In this document: positions 24,841 through 33,931 of the stretch, in pieces
Layout of the letters: the number at the start of each line of letters is the position of its first letter
Position numbering within the stretch: position 1 is the stretch's first letter
DNA from: Halobacillus sp. Marseille-P3879
GTDB lineage: Bacteria; Bacillota; Bacilli; Bacillales; Halobacillaceae
Assembly: GCF_900240285.1 (NCBI RefSeq)
Contig: NZ_OESS01000003.1
Location: 434,001-498,000 of the forward strand
Direction of reading: 5' to 3'
Length of the DNA: 64,000 nt
Translations under genes and position numbers: made by a program
Notes under the pieces: generated by a model
What the model saw: only the letters and a program-made list of their open reading frames with translations
What the model was told of the DNA's origin: nothing
Database searches by the model: none

Positions 24841-26412
24841 TTATTCAATGATTGAGTGTAAGTGATTAATTTCTACATTCTCAAACACCGCTTTCCCCCC
24901 TTCAGAGAAAAGAGTGATGCCTTCGTCCTCAAGAGGAGGAAAGACCTGATTGGAATGGACTATCTTCCCATCATCAATAAAGACTTCAACGCTTGTCTTA
25001 TCCACCAGCACTTTCAAGTGGACTTTCTTTTGTTCTGAATCAAAAGGAGCCTGACTTTTTACGAGCCCTTGATTTTCATCCGGCTGGGCAGTGAAGCTGC
25101 GGTCAACGTATGAGTATTGTCCTTCTGGTGATATACCAACATCCACGTGACGGGAAGAATCGTCTGATTCTCGTAGTCGCAGGCCTGCATTTTTAAGATC
25201 TGACCAGGAAATGTCTGCTTCGAGCTGATAACTCGTCCCGGTGGCTTCCAGTGTTTTTGAACCTTCCACTTCTATGCTTTCATAAAAATCATAAGAGCTT
25301 GTTAATTGCTTCAGTTCTTCTTTTGGTTGGGAAGCTAAGTAATACGAGTCGTCGTCACTTTTCTTCAGCTCTACTTTTCGAACGACAGAATCTACACCGT
25401 TAAACCCTTCTGTCATGGTTGGTGTCTCATCTGCATACACCCAGTTATTCATCCATGCTAATGCATAGCGGTGATCCAGTTGATCTTCGCTTTTCCCATC
25501 TGTAAAGGTTACGCCGCCGTACCAGTCAAATCCGTAATCGAGCCATTCAGGATCGTCATGGTCGGGAGTGAATTTGTCTCCGTTAAAATTGCCCGTCCAG
25601 TAGGCATACGTATTTGGTTTTTCAATTTCTTTCCCATTCGCGCTTACACCGAGCACCCATTTCAATGACCCATCATCAGCCCGCATTCTATATAAATCCG
25701 GACATTCAATTAAGCCGATGTCTTCAGTTTGAAATCCTCCCGTATAGTTCCAATTTTTCAAGTTATCTGATTCATAGAAGCCAACCTTTGTGTCCTCTGC
25801 CATAAGCATGACCCATTTCTCCCTTTGGTCATCCCAAATAACTTTCGGATCTCTAAAGGCTTCCGTTCCAGGATTCTCTAACACAGGCTCATCACTATAA
25901 GATTCAAAGGTATCTCCATCATCGTTGCTGTACCACAGGTATTGTTCCTGAGAGCCGTCAGCAGAAGGCTGGGTGACAATGGCTACTACAGCTTCTTGGC
26001 CAAATCCGGCCGTGTTTTCCTTATCAACGATGACAGAGCCTGACCATGGATCTCCATTTTCGTTAGTATATTTAGGGATTGCTACGCCTTTGTCTTCCCA
26101 GTGAACTAAATCATCAGAAGTGGCATGTCTCCATTCTGTTCCATTACCGTCGGGGTAATCTCCGTTGTAAAGGTAATAATAGTGGTACTCTCCTTTAAAA
26201 TAAACCGGCCGCTGAGGATCGTTTTTCCAATGATCGGGGGTCGTGAAATGATAGTTCGCGCGATAGGAATCATCGTGAAATTCTGGTTCCGGCTCTTCCT
26301 CAGGAGCTTCATCAGGGGTTAGAAGCAGCACGAGGCCCCCGGTTATTACCATAAGTAGGAAGAGGGCGGAGGCTGCTATAATTCTTGGATAGCGAGTCAA
26401 AGCTTTCTTCAT
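24841..26412 (-). CDS. levB: Membrane-anchored endolevanase, LevB-like (GH32)
   Basis: A 523-residue GH32 enzyme with one N-terminal hydrophobic helix (about 10-31) that serves as anchor or signal, followed by an acidic linker. Catalytic residues are D65 in the variant motif WKNDPQ (instead of WMNDPNG), D188 in FRDPK and E236 in IECPDL; the beta-sandwich is at about 370-520. The WKNDPQ variant and the position downstream of sacB match B. subtilis LevB, which cuts levan to levanbiose. I start at MKKALTR (26412); a GTG at 26424 is also possible. An intrinsic terminator separates it from sacB, so expression may depend on read-through. Confidence 0.85.
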   Translation of the reverse strand: MKKALTRYPRIIAASALFLLMVITGGLVLLLTPDEAPEEEPEPEFHDDSYRANYHFTTPDHWKNDPQRPVYFKGEYHYYYLYNGDYPDGNGTEWRHATSDDLVHWEDKGVAIPKYTNENGDPWSGSVIVDKENTAGFGQEAVVAIVTQPSADGSQEQYLWYSNDDGDTFESYSDEPVLENPGTEAFRDPKVIWDDQREKWVMLMAEDTKVGFYESDNLKNWNYTGGFQTEDIGLIECPDLYRMRADDGSLKWVLGVSANGKEIEKPNTYAYWTGNFNGDKFTPDHDDPEWLDYGFDWYGGVTFTDGKSEDQLDHRYALAWMNNWVYADETPTMTEGFNGVDSVVRKVELKKSDDDSYYLASQPKEELKQLTSSYDFYESIEVEGSKTLEATGTSYQLEADISWSDLKNAGLRLRESDDSSRHVDVGISPEGQYSYVDRSFTAQPDENQGLVKSQAPFDSEQKKVHLKVLVDKTSVEVFIDDGKIVHSNQVFPPLEDEGITLFSEGGKAVFENVEINHLHSIIE

Positions 26413-26447
26413 GATGTTATTCACCGCTTTCTTTGCTGGATGAAAAA

Positions 26448-26476
26448 GAAAATGCCAATCGATTATTGGCATTTTC
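26448..26476 (-). terminator. Intercistronic terminator between sacB and levB
   Basis: GAAAATGCCAAT-AATCG-ATTGGCATTTTC is a perfect 12-bp stem on the minus strand followed by TTTTTC. It begins 8 nt after the sacB stop and would limit transcription into levB. Confidence 0.75.
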
Positions 26477-26484
26477 CCTTATCG

Positions 26485-27957
26485 TTATTCGTCTACTGTA
26501 ATTTGGCCTTGTTCAAGGATGCTGTCTTCAACAACGGAAGATTTCTTTCCTTTAAGGTCTAACTTAAAGCTTGGGGAGAAGGTTGATTTCTCTTCTTCAA
26601 AGTATCCTCTATTCGTCATGTAGCTCGTTACTACGACTTCATCACTATCTTCCTGAGGAATCGCATAGTGCGCATAGTTCCATGTTACATCATATGGATC
26701 AAGGTCCTGGTGAAGCACAATTCCTGTTTTGTTCATTGGTTTGAATTCACCGTCTAAGGAGTTAGCCACATAACCAAGCAGGTAAATGTCTTCATCATCA
26801 ATTCCGTCAATGGTCATCTTAGAACCGCGGGCACTTGTGAATAAATACCATTTGCCGTCTTTCTTGAAAATATTTGGACGTTCAATTTCGTCCGTTACAG
26901 TGTTAGAAGCAATTAGTGGATCTTTTACTTCTTTCAGCGTGTAATCATCGTTAATTTCAATGATACCGATCGCCCCGTTTGCAAGTTCAGCAAGATCTTT
27001 CTGGTCGCTTTCAAGAAGCTTGTCTTTTTCATCTTGAAAATATTTGTTGCTGTTGCTGTAGTATTCGCGGTTGTAAAGAGAGTCTTCGCCGGAGTAGCCG
27101 AATTCAGTCCCTGTATTTGCTTCAAATACGAGGTACTTCTTGCCATCTTCTTCAATGTAATGCGGGTCTCTAAATGTGTGATTTTCATTCCAATCAATTT
27201 CTCCATTACCAAAGGCTTGATCCACGTTTTGGTAAACAGATCCGTCACCGCCTTCAAAAATAGATTTATGGTCTTCTACGCCGTCAACGTTAAGCGTACC
27301 GGCTTTCGGCTCTGATACGTTTACTTGTGCGGTTGTCAGGGTCTGTTTTCCGTAAAGCTCTTTGCTTTCGTTAAATTCTGTACGGTTCGTGTAGAATAAG
27401 CGAACTTCTCCGTCAGACGTAAAGGTAGCAGAACCGGACCATTCTTCTGATTGATCTTTTAAGTATTTATCGTCTGCCTGGTATTTATCTTCGTCGTCAA
27501 ATACGCGTCCTGCATTTTTCCAGGAGTCTATTGATTTGTCATCTGCGTCTTTATAGAACATGTAAATGAATGTGTCATTCGGATCCTCAGGGTCCCCTGC
27601 TAGGCCGAATAGAATGTGATAGCCGTTATATTCTGCTACTGTTCCATCCGCATTTTGAAGCGGCCACGTATCCCATACATCCATTTTAATTTCATTGCCA
27701 TTCTCGTCCGTCTTTGTTGCTGAAGGTATGTTCTCAATCGTAGATGCATCGAACTCAGGAACCGTATACTTGGAGTCGCCATGCTGATTGATCATTCCTT
27801 CCATATCAGAACGGGTAATATGAGAGATTCCATAGTCTTCTTTATGATCCTTGGAATCCTTTGGTGCCGCTTCGGCTAATAATGCGTCACCTCCTGCCAG
27901 AATTGCTGTACTGAGCGTAACTAGTGTTGCTTGTTTTGCCAGCCTTTTTAAATTCAT
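26485..27957 (-). CDS. sacB: Levansucrase (GH68)
   Basis: A 490-residue secreted enzyme that builds levan from sucrose and releases glucose. It has a signal peptide (cleavage near residue 31, AEAAPKD) and GH68 catalytic residues: D96 in DVWDTWPLQ, D264 in FRDPHY and the acid/base Glu in DEIERPNIF; EWSGSA (about 172) also contacts sucrose. GGAGGAGG lies 6 nt before the ATG at 27957. No SacY/SacT-type RNA antiterminator site is evident in the leader, unlike B. subtilis; control by the adjacent YesMN-type system is plausible but inferred. Confidence 0.9.
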   Translation of the reverse strand: MNLKRLAKQATLVTLSTAILAGGDALLAEAAPKDSKDHKEDYGISHITRSDMEGMINQHGDSKYTVPEFDASTIENIPSATKTDENGNEIKMDVWDTWPLQNADGTVAEYNGYHILFGLAGDPEDPNDTFIYMFYKDADDKSIDSWKNAGRVFDDEDKYQADDKYLKDQSEEWSGSATFTSDGEVRLFYTNRTEFNESKELYGKQTLTTAQVNVSEPKAGTLNVDGVEDHKSIFEGGDGSVYQNVDQAFGNGEIDWNENHTFRDPHYIEEDGKKYLVFEANTGTEFGYSGEDSLYNREYYSNSNKYFQDEKDKLLESDQKDLAELANGAIGIIEINDDYTLKEVKDPLIASNTVTDEIERPNIFKKDGKWYLFTSARGSKMTIDGIDDEDIYLLGYVANSLDGEFKPMNKTGIVLHQDLDPYDVTWNYAHYAIPQEDSDEVVVTSYMTNRGYFEEEKSTFSPSFKLDLKGKKSSVVEDSILEQGQITVDE

Positions 27958-28118
27958 GTTCTGCCTCCTCCTTGATTTTAGCGAAGTCTTCATCGCCTTC
28001 ACTGTTGTACAGTTAAAAGTATAGGGGTAGATATCGGCTCTGGATATGGAGGATATTGATTCGTATTTCGTCTTGAATTGACATCCCAGTCTGAGAGGGG
28101 GAAAAACATAAGAAAAGC

Positions 28119-28155
28119 CCTGGGAAGGATCACTCTGCTTGAGCGGATTCCCAGG
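28119..28155 (-). terminator. Terminator overlapping the end of the sugar-binding protein gene
   Basis: On the minus strand CCTGGGAA (in the last codons) pairs with TTCCCAGG after the stop, followed by GCTTTTC and further T residues. sacB therefore likely has its own promoter. Confidence 0.6.
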
Positions 28156-29404
28156 ACTTCTGGTATTCATTTAATAGTTCATCACGGTTTATGTCTTGAT
28201 TAATGTACTGCTGAGTAGCGGCTCCGAAATCTTCACGTACCCCGATGGGGAAATCAAACCAGTTCGAAGACAAAGTTCGATCGTCTTTATAGTAGTCCAT
28301 TGTTTCCTCTGCCAATGGGCCTGATGAATCGGAGTCGATATGCTTAAAGGCCGGCAGGAATTTTAAATGCTCCGTCATATGCACTTGCCCCTCTTCAGAG
28401 GAAACCATCCAGTTTAAAAATTTCTTTGCTTCCTTCTTCTTATCGGAACTTGTTTGTTTATTAACGACCCAGTAACCTGGTGTGTTTACAACCAGGGAAT
28501 CATTTTCCGTGTCGTCATTAATGGGAATCGGCATAATGCCAATGTTCATGTTAGGTGCCTGCTGATCAATTACCGGCTGAATCCAGTTTCCCTGCAGAAT
28601 CATCGCGGCTTCTTCCTCGGCGAATGCTTGAATCTCCATGCTGTAATCTGTATCAAGCGGATCGTCGCTGCCATAGGCCAGTGTAACGTCGAGAAAGGTG
28701 ACAAGATCTTTAAACTTTGAATTAGTTGAAATTGTTTCTGTTCCTTGATTAAGGCCGGTGATGAAGGCTGCGGGGTCCGCTTGTTGAGCGAAAGCCGTGT
28801 TCATTAAGTGGTCTCCCAGCTTCCACTTTTCATAATAACCGGTGGCGAAAGGGGTGATTCCAGCTTCCTCTAGCTGCTCCGCTGTTTCCTTAAGCTCCGT
28901 CAGCGTCTCCGGACGCGAATGGATTCCTGCCTGTTTAAATAAATCTTTATTATAAATAAAACCATAACCTTCCAAGTTTATCGGCATGCCGTAGATTTTA
29001 TCATCAAATGTCACAGCAGAAAGTGTATCTTCATAAGCCTGATCGATCCAGGGTTCATCAGAAAGATCCTCTAAATAGTCATTCCATAATTCAGCATGTT
29101 CATATCCTGGATTTGTAAAGATATCCGGACCGTCTCCGGCAGCCATCTGTGCTTTAAGGTCAGAATAATCATCCATGGCCCCGCCGATGGTATAAACTTC
29201 TATGGAAACATGCGGATTTTCCTTTTCGTAAGCGTTGACCAATTGTTCGAATTGGGAAGCTATTTCTACTTTAGGATTTCTAATTTCAAGGGTAACTTCT
29301 TGATCTTCTGAGGGAATTTCTTCCGTCTCCTGGTCTCCTGCACAGGCGGAAAGCGCTAAACTCATGGTCCCGACGATACACATCTGCCAAAATTCTCTTT
29401 TCAT
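28130..29404 (-). CDS. Orphan sugar-binding lipoprotein
   Basis: A 424-residue extracellular solute-binding protein of the MalE/cluster-B type, with a lipobox LSAC (cysteine at about residue 21). The fold-typical segments PDIFTNPGY, YGMPINLEGYGFIYNKDLFKQAGI and MILQGNWIQPVI are clear. No permease or ATPase follows it. It is 33 nt downstream of the YesN-type regulator and likely the third gene of that operon, so it may present a sugar to the YesM sensor, or donate to permeases elsewhere such as 61224-62984. The ligand is probably a fructan fragment or sucrose, by context only. Confidence 0.8.
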   Translation of the reverse strand: MKREFWQMCIVGTMSLALSACAGDQETEEIPSEDQEVTLEIRNPKVEIASQFEQLVNAYEKENPHVSIEVYTIGGAMDDYSDLKAQMAAGDGPDIFTNPGYEHAELWNDYLEDLSDEPWIDQAYEDTLSAVTFDDKIYGMPINLEGYGFIYNKDLFKQAGIHSRPETLTELKETAEQLEEAGITPFATGYYEKWKLGDHLMNTAFAQQADPAAFITGLNQGTETISTNSKFKDLVTFLDVTLAYGSDDPLDTDYSMEIQAFAEEEAAMILQGNWIQPVIDQQAPNMNIGIMPIPINDDTENDSLVVNTPGYWVVNKQTSSDKKKEAKKFLNWMVSSEEGQVHMTEHLKFLPAFKHIDSDSSGPLAEETMDYYKDDRTLSSNWFDFPIGVREDFGAATQQYINQDINRDELLNEYQKSWESAQAE

Positions 29405-29437
29405 TCCGTCACCTCTATTTAAATCCCCACGGATGAA

Positions 29438-30598
29438 TTACCTGCTTATGGTTTGAGGGTTCCTTTCGCTTCTATACTCGAAAGGAGTAAGACCGACTTC
29501 TTTTTTAAACAGTTTTGAAAAATATTTTTCATCCTGATAACCGAGCATTAAGGAGATTGAATATATCGATTCTTGAGTTTTTCTTAACCAGCATTTAGCC
29601 TGATCAATTCTTAATTTCGTAACATACTTAGATAAGGGCATACCTGTTTCCTGCTTGAATTTTCTCGAGATATGTTCGCGGCTGAAGAAGAACAGGTTTG
29701 CTAGTCTTTCTAAGCTTAGATCTTCCATGTAATACGTATCAACGTAAGAGACGATGTCCTTCATCCTCCGCGCCGCATCCAGATCATTCAATTTGTGAAT
29801 CGACCTATAGCCATGAGTTTCAAGCGCCGTCTGCAATTGCTTGAAAGTCTGTGGCATCTCATGTAAGGATGAAATGATTTCTTCACTTACGAGACGAACC
29901 GGAATATCGAGCTTCCTGCTCATCCATTCTTCTGCTGTTAACCATTCCTCAGGGACCGTAAGTACTAAGTATAAATTTTGAGCATGGTGAAGCTTATAAA
30001 CCCGGCCTAATTTCTGCAGAACGAGCTTTTCAGACAGAGCTTCCATATATGGATCGGGTTGATGCATATGATAAAAAGAGAGCAGTGTCATTTCATAGTG
30101 TTCTGCTGATGGAAGGGAGGATTGGATAATTTCAAGGGGGAAGTCTTCCCCCATACACGCAGCCGTTACGGATTGATCGATCTGAAGCTTCTCTTTACCC
30201 TCCTCAATACTGCGGACCGCCTCCTCCTGCTTCCAGCTTTCAACCGCTTCACTCAGTACTTGGTTAAACGGTTCTTCTTCAATAGGCTTTAATAAATAGT
30301 CAAAGCTGCTGTATTTAATGGCTTTTCGCATGAATGTATAGTCGTTATACCCTGTAATGAAGATCACTTTACCGGGATACGAAATCGAATCCAGCCACTC
30401 AATCATTTCCAAGCCGCTCATTCCTGGCATTTTTATATCAGTAAAAATGATCTCAGGCTGTTCTTTTTCAATGATTGCCTTGGCTTCTTTTCCATTGCCG
30501 GCTTCTAAAATATCGGTGATCCCATGTTTTTCCCACTCCCCCAAAAAACGTATAACCTCCCGGACATTGATTTCATCATCGACAATTAAAGATTTCAT
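29438..30598 (-). CDS. YesN-type AraC response regulator
   Basis: A 386-residue two-domain response regulator. The receiver (about 1-120) has the phospho-acceptor Asp in IIFTDIKMPGMSG (about residue 54), and the C-terminal AraC-type double helix-turn-helix (about 285-385) contains FFFSREHISRKFKQETG and SLMLGYQDEKYFSKLFKKEVG. It would activate carbohydrate genes when phosphorylated by the YesM-type kinase encoded 15 nt upstream. The neighbouring sacB-levB genes are the obvious targets; this is inference. Confidence 0.85.
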   Translation of the reverse strand: MKSLIVDDEINVREVIRFLGEWEKHGITDILEAGNGKEAKAIIEKEQPEIIFTDIKMPGMSGLEMIEWLDSISYPGKVIFITGYNDYTFMRKAIKYSSFDYLLKPIEEEPFNQVLSEAVESWKQEEAVRSIEEGKEKLQIDQSVTAACMGEDFPLEIIQSSLPSAEHYEMTLLSFYHMHQPDPYMEALSEKLVLQKLGRVYKLHHAQNLYLVLTVPEEWLTAEEWMSRKLDIPVRLVSEEIISSLHEMPQTFKQLQTALETHGYRSIHKLNDLDAARRMKDIVSYVDTYYMEDLSLERLANLFFFSREHISRKFKQETGMPLSKYVTKLRIDQAKCWLRKTQESIYSISLMLGYQDEKYFSKLFKKEVGLTPFEYRSERNPQTISR

Positions 30599-30613
30599 TA
30601 TCTTTCCTCCTTA

Positions 30614-32383
30614 TTACGAGGGTTGTTGTGTAAGTCGGCCTTCCATTGGTATAACAAGCTCGACTAGAAATCCGTTACCTCCGTTAGTACCTACTGTAAG
30701 TCCTGCTTCTTCACCATAATTGAGTACGAGACGTTCATGGATATTCTTTAACCCGATATGCTCATTGTGCTCTTCGTATTGAGGTTTATAGATATTCTCT
30801 CTTAAGTTGTAGAGATCGTGATCCGATAAGCTTGGTCCGTTATTTTTCACACTGAGTATTATACAGCCTTGTTGAATTTCTCCATAAATTCCTAAATGAG
30901 CGTCATGAAAGCCTTCTTCGTAGCTGTGTTTAAAGAAGTTCTCCACAAGTGGCTGCAGGATCATGCTCGGTATTTTTTTCGATAGAATGCACTCACTGAT
31001 GTCGATTGAGTAGTTTACTTGATTGCGGAAACGTTCCATCTGCAGAGTGAGGTAAGCCTCTATGTAATTTACCTCATCACGGACAAGCACCCATTCGTTT
31101 GCTTGAATGGAATAGCGCATCATTTTCGATAAAGAGGTGACTAATTGATAGACATCCGGTGCTTTCGACCGTATGGCCACAGCTCCGATCGATTGTAAGG
31201 CGTTGAATAAAAAGTGGGGGTTCACCTGCGACTTTAAAGCACGGAATTGATTTTCTTTATTCTCAATTTCCAGTTTATATTCGCGGTCGATATGCGAGTT
31301 GATACGATCCATCATATCCTTCATATGTTTCTCTAAATAACCAATCTCGTCCTGGCGGCTTTCTTCAAAAGGAGATGTCATATTTCCAGCTTCAATTGTC
31401 TGAACCTTATTCGTCAGGCGTTTAATTGGATCAGTTATTCTGTAAGAAATCAGACTGATCATGATCAACCCTAATACTCCAACGCCCAATCCTACAAAAA
31501 TATTGGTATATGCTGTCCTTCTTACATCCTGGAAAAGAATTTCACTTGGAGTAATTTTCACTATCTTCCAATCCTTCAGTGTGCCTGATAAGGTGGAAGA
31601 TAAAAGGATATCTTCTCCGGCCCCGCCGTCAGTTGAATTCATTTGCTCTTCAATATTAGAAGGGAGAGGCTTTCCGAGCAGATGGGAATCATTCGCATAC
31701 ATTACTTGATTCTCTTCATTTACAATCAGAACTGATTCGTTAGTGTATTGAGTCAAACTGTTACCAATTTGAGCCAAACCATCTAAATCAACATCCATGG
31801 AGATGATGCCCAGGAATTCGTTGGATAGAACATCGGTAACTTTATGGTGAAATGTCATTACCATGGTGTCGTCAGACTCAGGGACGATGGCAGCGTCGTT
31901 GTAATTCTCTATCTCATGTGGCGGCTCGATCACATATTTTTCGCTGGTTTGGTCAAGCTGCCGGATGCCTTCTTGTTCAAGGAGCTCAGGGTTTGCTTTT
32001 CGGGCGCTCACCATCGCATTGTATACAGTGAACGATTCTTGTTGTTGATCCATATAAAACCTGACCTGTCTCATTTCATCACGCATTAAGTAATAATTCT
32101 CCAGACTTTTTTCCAAGTAGCTGGAATCATCTGTATCATTAGTGAAAATACGAAATAAATCAGGATCACGATAAAGAATATAGGGGAGATTCACTATCTC
32201 ATCTACGTATTGTTCAAGCTCTTTTGAGTTCTTATCAATTTGCTCACGACTGTTCTCAAGCTCATGATGTTCCACGCTATTCTTCGTATATCCATAGATA
32301 ATGAAAATCGATAAGAAGTAGGGAAGGAGGATAAAAACGAGTAACATGAGCAGTAAGCGGCGCTGGATGCTTTTCACGGACAA
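30614..32383 (-). CDS. YesM-type sensor histidine kinase
   Basis: A 589-residue membrane kinase: helix at about 10-30, a large extracytoplasmic sensor (about 31-285), a second helix (about 290-312), HAMP (about 313-365), then the His_kinase domain with QVNPHFLFNALQSIGA (phospho-acceptor His, about residue 390) and an ATPase domain with MILQPLVENFFKHS and GLKNIHERL. This family senses sugars or their binding proteins outside the cell. It leads an operon with the response regulator and a sugar-binding lipoprotein. Confidence 0.85.
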   Translation of the reverse strand: MSVKSIQRRLLLMLLVFILLPYFLSIFIIYGYTKNSVEHHELENSREQIDKNSKELEQYVDEIVNLPYILYRDPDLFRIFTNDTDDSSYLEKSLENYYLMRDEMRQVRFYMDQQQESFTVYNAMVSARKANPELLEQEGIRQLDQTSEKYVIEPPHEIENYNDAAIVPESDDTMVMTFHHKVTDVLSNEFLGIISMDVDLDGLAQIGNSLTQYTNESVLIVNEENQVMYANDSHLLGKPLPSNIEEQMNSTDGGAGEDILLSSTLSGTLKDWKIVKITPSEILFQDVRRTAYTNIFVGLGVGVLGLIMISLISYRITDPIKRLTNKVQTIEAGNMTSPFEESRQDEIGYLEKHMKDMMDRINSHIDREYKLEIENKENQFRALKSQVNPHFLFNALQSIGAVAIRSKAPDVYQLVTSLSKMMRYSIQANEWVLVRDEVNYIEAYLTLQMERFRNQVNYSIDISECILSKKIPSMILQPLVENFFKHSYEEGFHDAHLGIYGEIQQGCIILSVKNNGPSLSDHDLYNLRENIYKPQYEEHNEHIGLKNIHERLVLNYGEEAGLTVGTNGGNGFLVELVIPMEGRLTQQPS

Positions 32384-32439
32384 GTGCCCCTTTCGCTAAA
32401 AGGACCAATTAATCGTATACGGGCTTTGTAATTCTCTAA

Positions 32440-32467
32440 ACTATAACAAATGAGTTTTTAACGTCAA
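32440..32467 (-). promoter_or_regulatory. Promoter of the YesMN-type operon
   Basis: On the minus strand TTGACG (32467-32462) and TATAGT (32445-32440) are 16 bp apart, about 60 bp upstream of the kinase start. No inverted-repeat operator is obvious. The remaining 32468-32596 shows nothing I can support. Confidence 0.55.
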
Positions 32468-32596
32468 TAATCCATTAGCAGGCGGACGATAGTGGTGATT
32501 TTTTGAAGACTCTTCTATATCACAAACTGGAATCGCTAACATAATATAAGTCTATCTATCAACCTATTGCAAAATGAAACTATTCTACTAGAAAAA

Positions 32597-32875
32597 GAGG
32601 TAAGACATAAGTAAAGCAATGGTAGCAAAAAACGAACCATAATAATTGAATTGTATAATCAGCGCAGACAAAATGCTTAAGACCGCTGTGGGAAGCACAA
32701 TTCGAAGATCCTGCAGGAAAGCGCTCTTTGCTTTTTCGAAGTAGCTGAAGCCGTGGTCATGGAAAGTGTAATATTTTCGGAGCCATGGTAAAGAATTTTT
32801 TTCTTAGACATAAATAATCCGAACTGATTTCAACAAAATCGTTCGGATTATTTTTTTATGCTTTATTCAGTTTTG
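32597..32875 (-). repeat. Dispersed repeat with terminator hairpin (copy B)
   Basis: This is the opposite-orientation partner of 11840-12130. About 60 bp at its right end are identical to copy A apart from a 3-nt insertion, and the rest is diverged but alignable to the shared end. On the minus strand a reading frame of about 70 codons is open (containing FLQDLRIVLPTAVLSI), but copy A shifts frame by indels in the aligned part, so I treat it as non-coding. Confidence 0.6.
32813..32858. terminator. Terminator of the DeoR gene within repeat copy B
   Basis: AATAATCCGAAC pairs with GTTCGGATTATT (32841-32852). On the minus strand AATAATCC... is followed by further T-rich sequence, and it lies 26 bp after the DeoR stop. 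Confidence 0.6.
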
Positions 32876-32884
32876 TCACTCATT

Positions 32885-33655
32885 TTATGGCTTTACGATA
32901 TGGACGTTAACATTAAATCGGTTCATATCTTCTTCGAAATGAGCGGGAACATCTTCATCTACAATGCAGAAGTCAATTTCCGTAAGGTCAGCTACTTTAG
33001 CGAAATTCACTTTCCCGATTTTACTATGATCACTCATGAGTATGGTGTGTCTGGCATTTGTAATCATCATTCGCTTAATCCGTGATTCAGTAAGGTTCGG
33101 AGTCGTGATGATCCCTTCATAAAGGTCAATGCCGTTCGTCCCAATAAATGCTTTATCAATTCTGATCATATTAAGTGATTGTTCAGCAAAAGGACCAACG
33201 AGCGCTGACGTTTCTCTGCGTAAATTCCCCCCAAGCAGCATGACGTCTAACCCGGGATTGTCGGCCAGCTCCTGCATGATAATAATTGAGTTTGTCACTA
33301 TGGAAAGGTTGGAGAATGTTTTTAACTCTTTGACGAGTTCATAGGTGGTGGTACCTGAATCCAGTAAAATCGCATCCCCCGGGTTGATAAATTCTGAAGC
33401 TTTCTTAGCGATCGCCTGTTTTTCTTTAATGTAGTCCTTCTTTCTGTCTCCAATTGATGCTTCAAAACTAACCGGCTGCAGGAGGATAGCACCACCGTGG
33501 GTACGTTTGATGTTATCCGTCTCCTCTAGTTCTTTAAGATCCCTGCGGATGGTAGAATCGGAAACATTAAATTGGAGACTTAAGTCATGAACCGAGGCTC
33601 TTGACATATGACGTAAGTATTCTAAAATCTGAGCTTTCCTTTCTTCCATGAACAT
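32885..33655 (-). CDS. DeoR-family transcriptional regulator
   Basis: A 256-residue sugar-responsive repressor: N-terminal DeoR helix-turn-helix (about 5-58, SVHDLSLQFNVSDSTIRRDL) and a C-terminal sugar-phosphate sensor (about 75-235, LLDSGTTTYELVKEL, IVTNS, LLGG). Members such as FruR, GlcR and LacR bind phosphorylated sugars. It is divergent from the RbsBAC-type transport and GH32 operon and is its likely regulator, with fructose 1-phosphate or a related ester as a plausible effector. Confidence 0.85.
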   Translation of the reverse strand: MFMEERKAQILEYLRHMSRASVHDLSLQFNVSDSTIRRDLKELEETDNIKRTHGGAILLQPVSFEASIGDRKKDYIKEKQAIAKKASEFINPGDAILLDSGTTTYELVKELKTFSNLSIVTNSIIIMQELADNPGLDVMLLGGNLRRETSALVGPFAEQSLNMIRIDKAFIGTNGIDLYEGIITTPNLTESRIKRMMITNARHTILMSDHSKIGKVNFAKVADLTEIDFCIVDEDVPAHFEEDMNRFNVNVHIVKP

Positions 33656-33784
33656 GAGAGGCAGCTCCCCTTTCTGCGAACTTCAGCCTTCTCCCATTAT
33701 AATCGATTCCCGAACATTAAAGAAAAACTATGTTTGTTTATTTATTCTTATAATTGAAAGTGTTATCAAGTTTTCATTCGTAAC

Positions 33785-33804
33785 AGTCATAAATAGTCAT
33801 AAAT
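33785..33804. promoter_or_regulatory. Tandem AGTCATAAAT repeats (upstream pair)
   Basis: AGTCATAAAT occurs twice in direct tandem (33785-33794, 33795-33804), one DNA turn apart, in the divergent region between deoR and the transport operon. Related copies AGTCATTAAT (33929) and AGTCATATAC (33949) lie at the promoter. DeoR-family proteins commonly bind spaced direct repeats, so these are candidate operators. Confidence 0.5.
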
Positions 33805-33902
33805 GAGTATTTATTATGTGTAGCAGTAATAATGACGAAGGAAGAAAGATTGCTGAAATAAATAGTAATTAAATACTATTTTTATAATTTTCTGAAAACT
33901 TA

Positions 33903-33931
33903 TTGACATTTATTTCATGTGCATATATAGT
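33903..33931 (+). promoter_or_regulatory. Promoter of the ABC importer/GH32 operon
   Basis: TTGACA (33903-33908) and TATAGT (33926-33931) are exactly 17 bp apart. The -10 box runs into an AGTCAT repeat, so a protein bound there would occlude RNA polymerase. Confidence 0.75.

Noticed and set aside
27958-28118. Possible RNA antiterminator site or promoter before sacB
   Set aside because: I searched for a SacY-type RNA element and a clear -35/-10 pair and found neither; a TATACT alone is too little.
32597-32811. A minus-strand frame of about 70 codons in repeat copy B ending in a hydrophobic stretch, after an A7 run that could be a frameshift
   Set aside because: It looked like a small membrane protein, but indels in copy A do not keep the frame and no ribosome site fits. 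Homology to a non-coding repeat explains it better.
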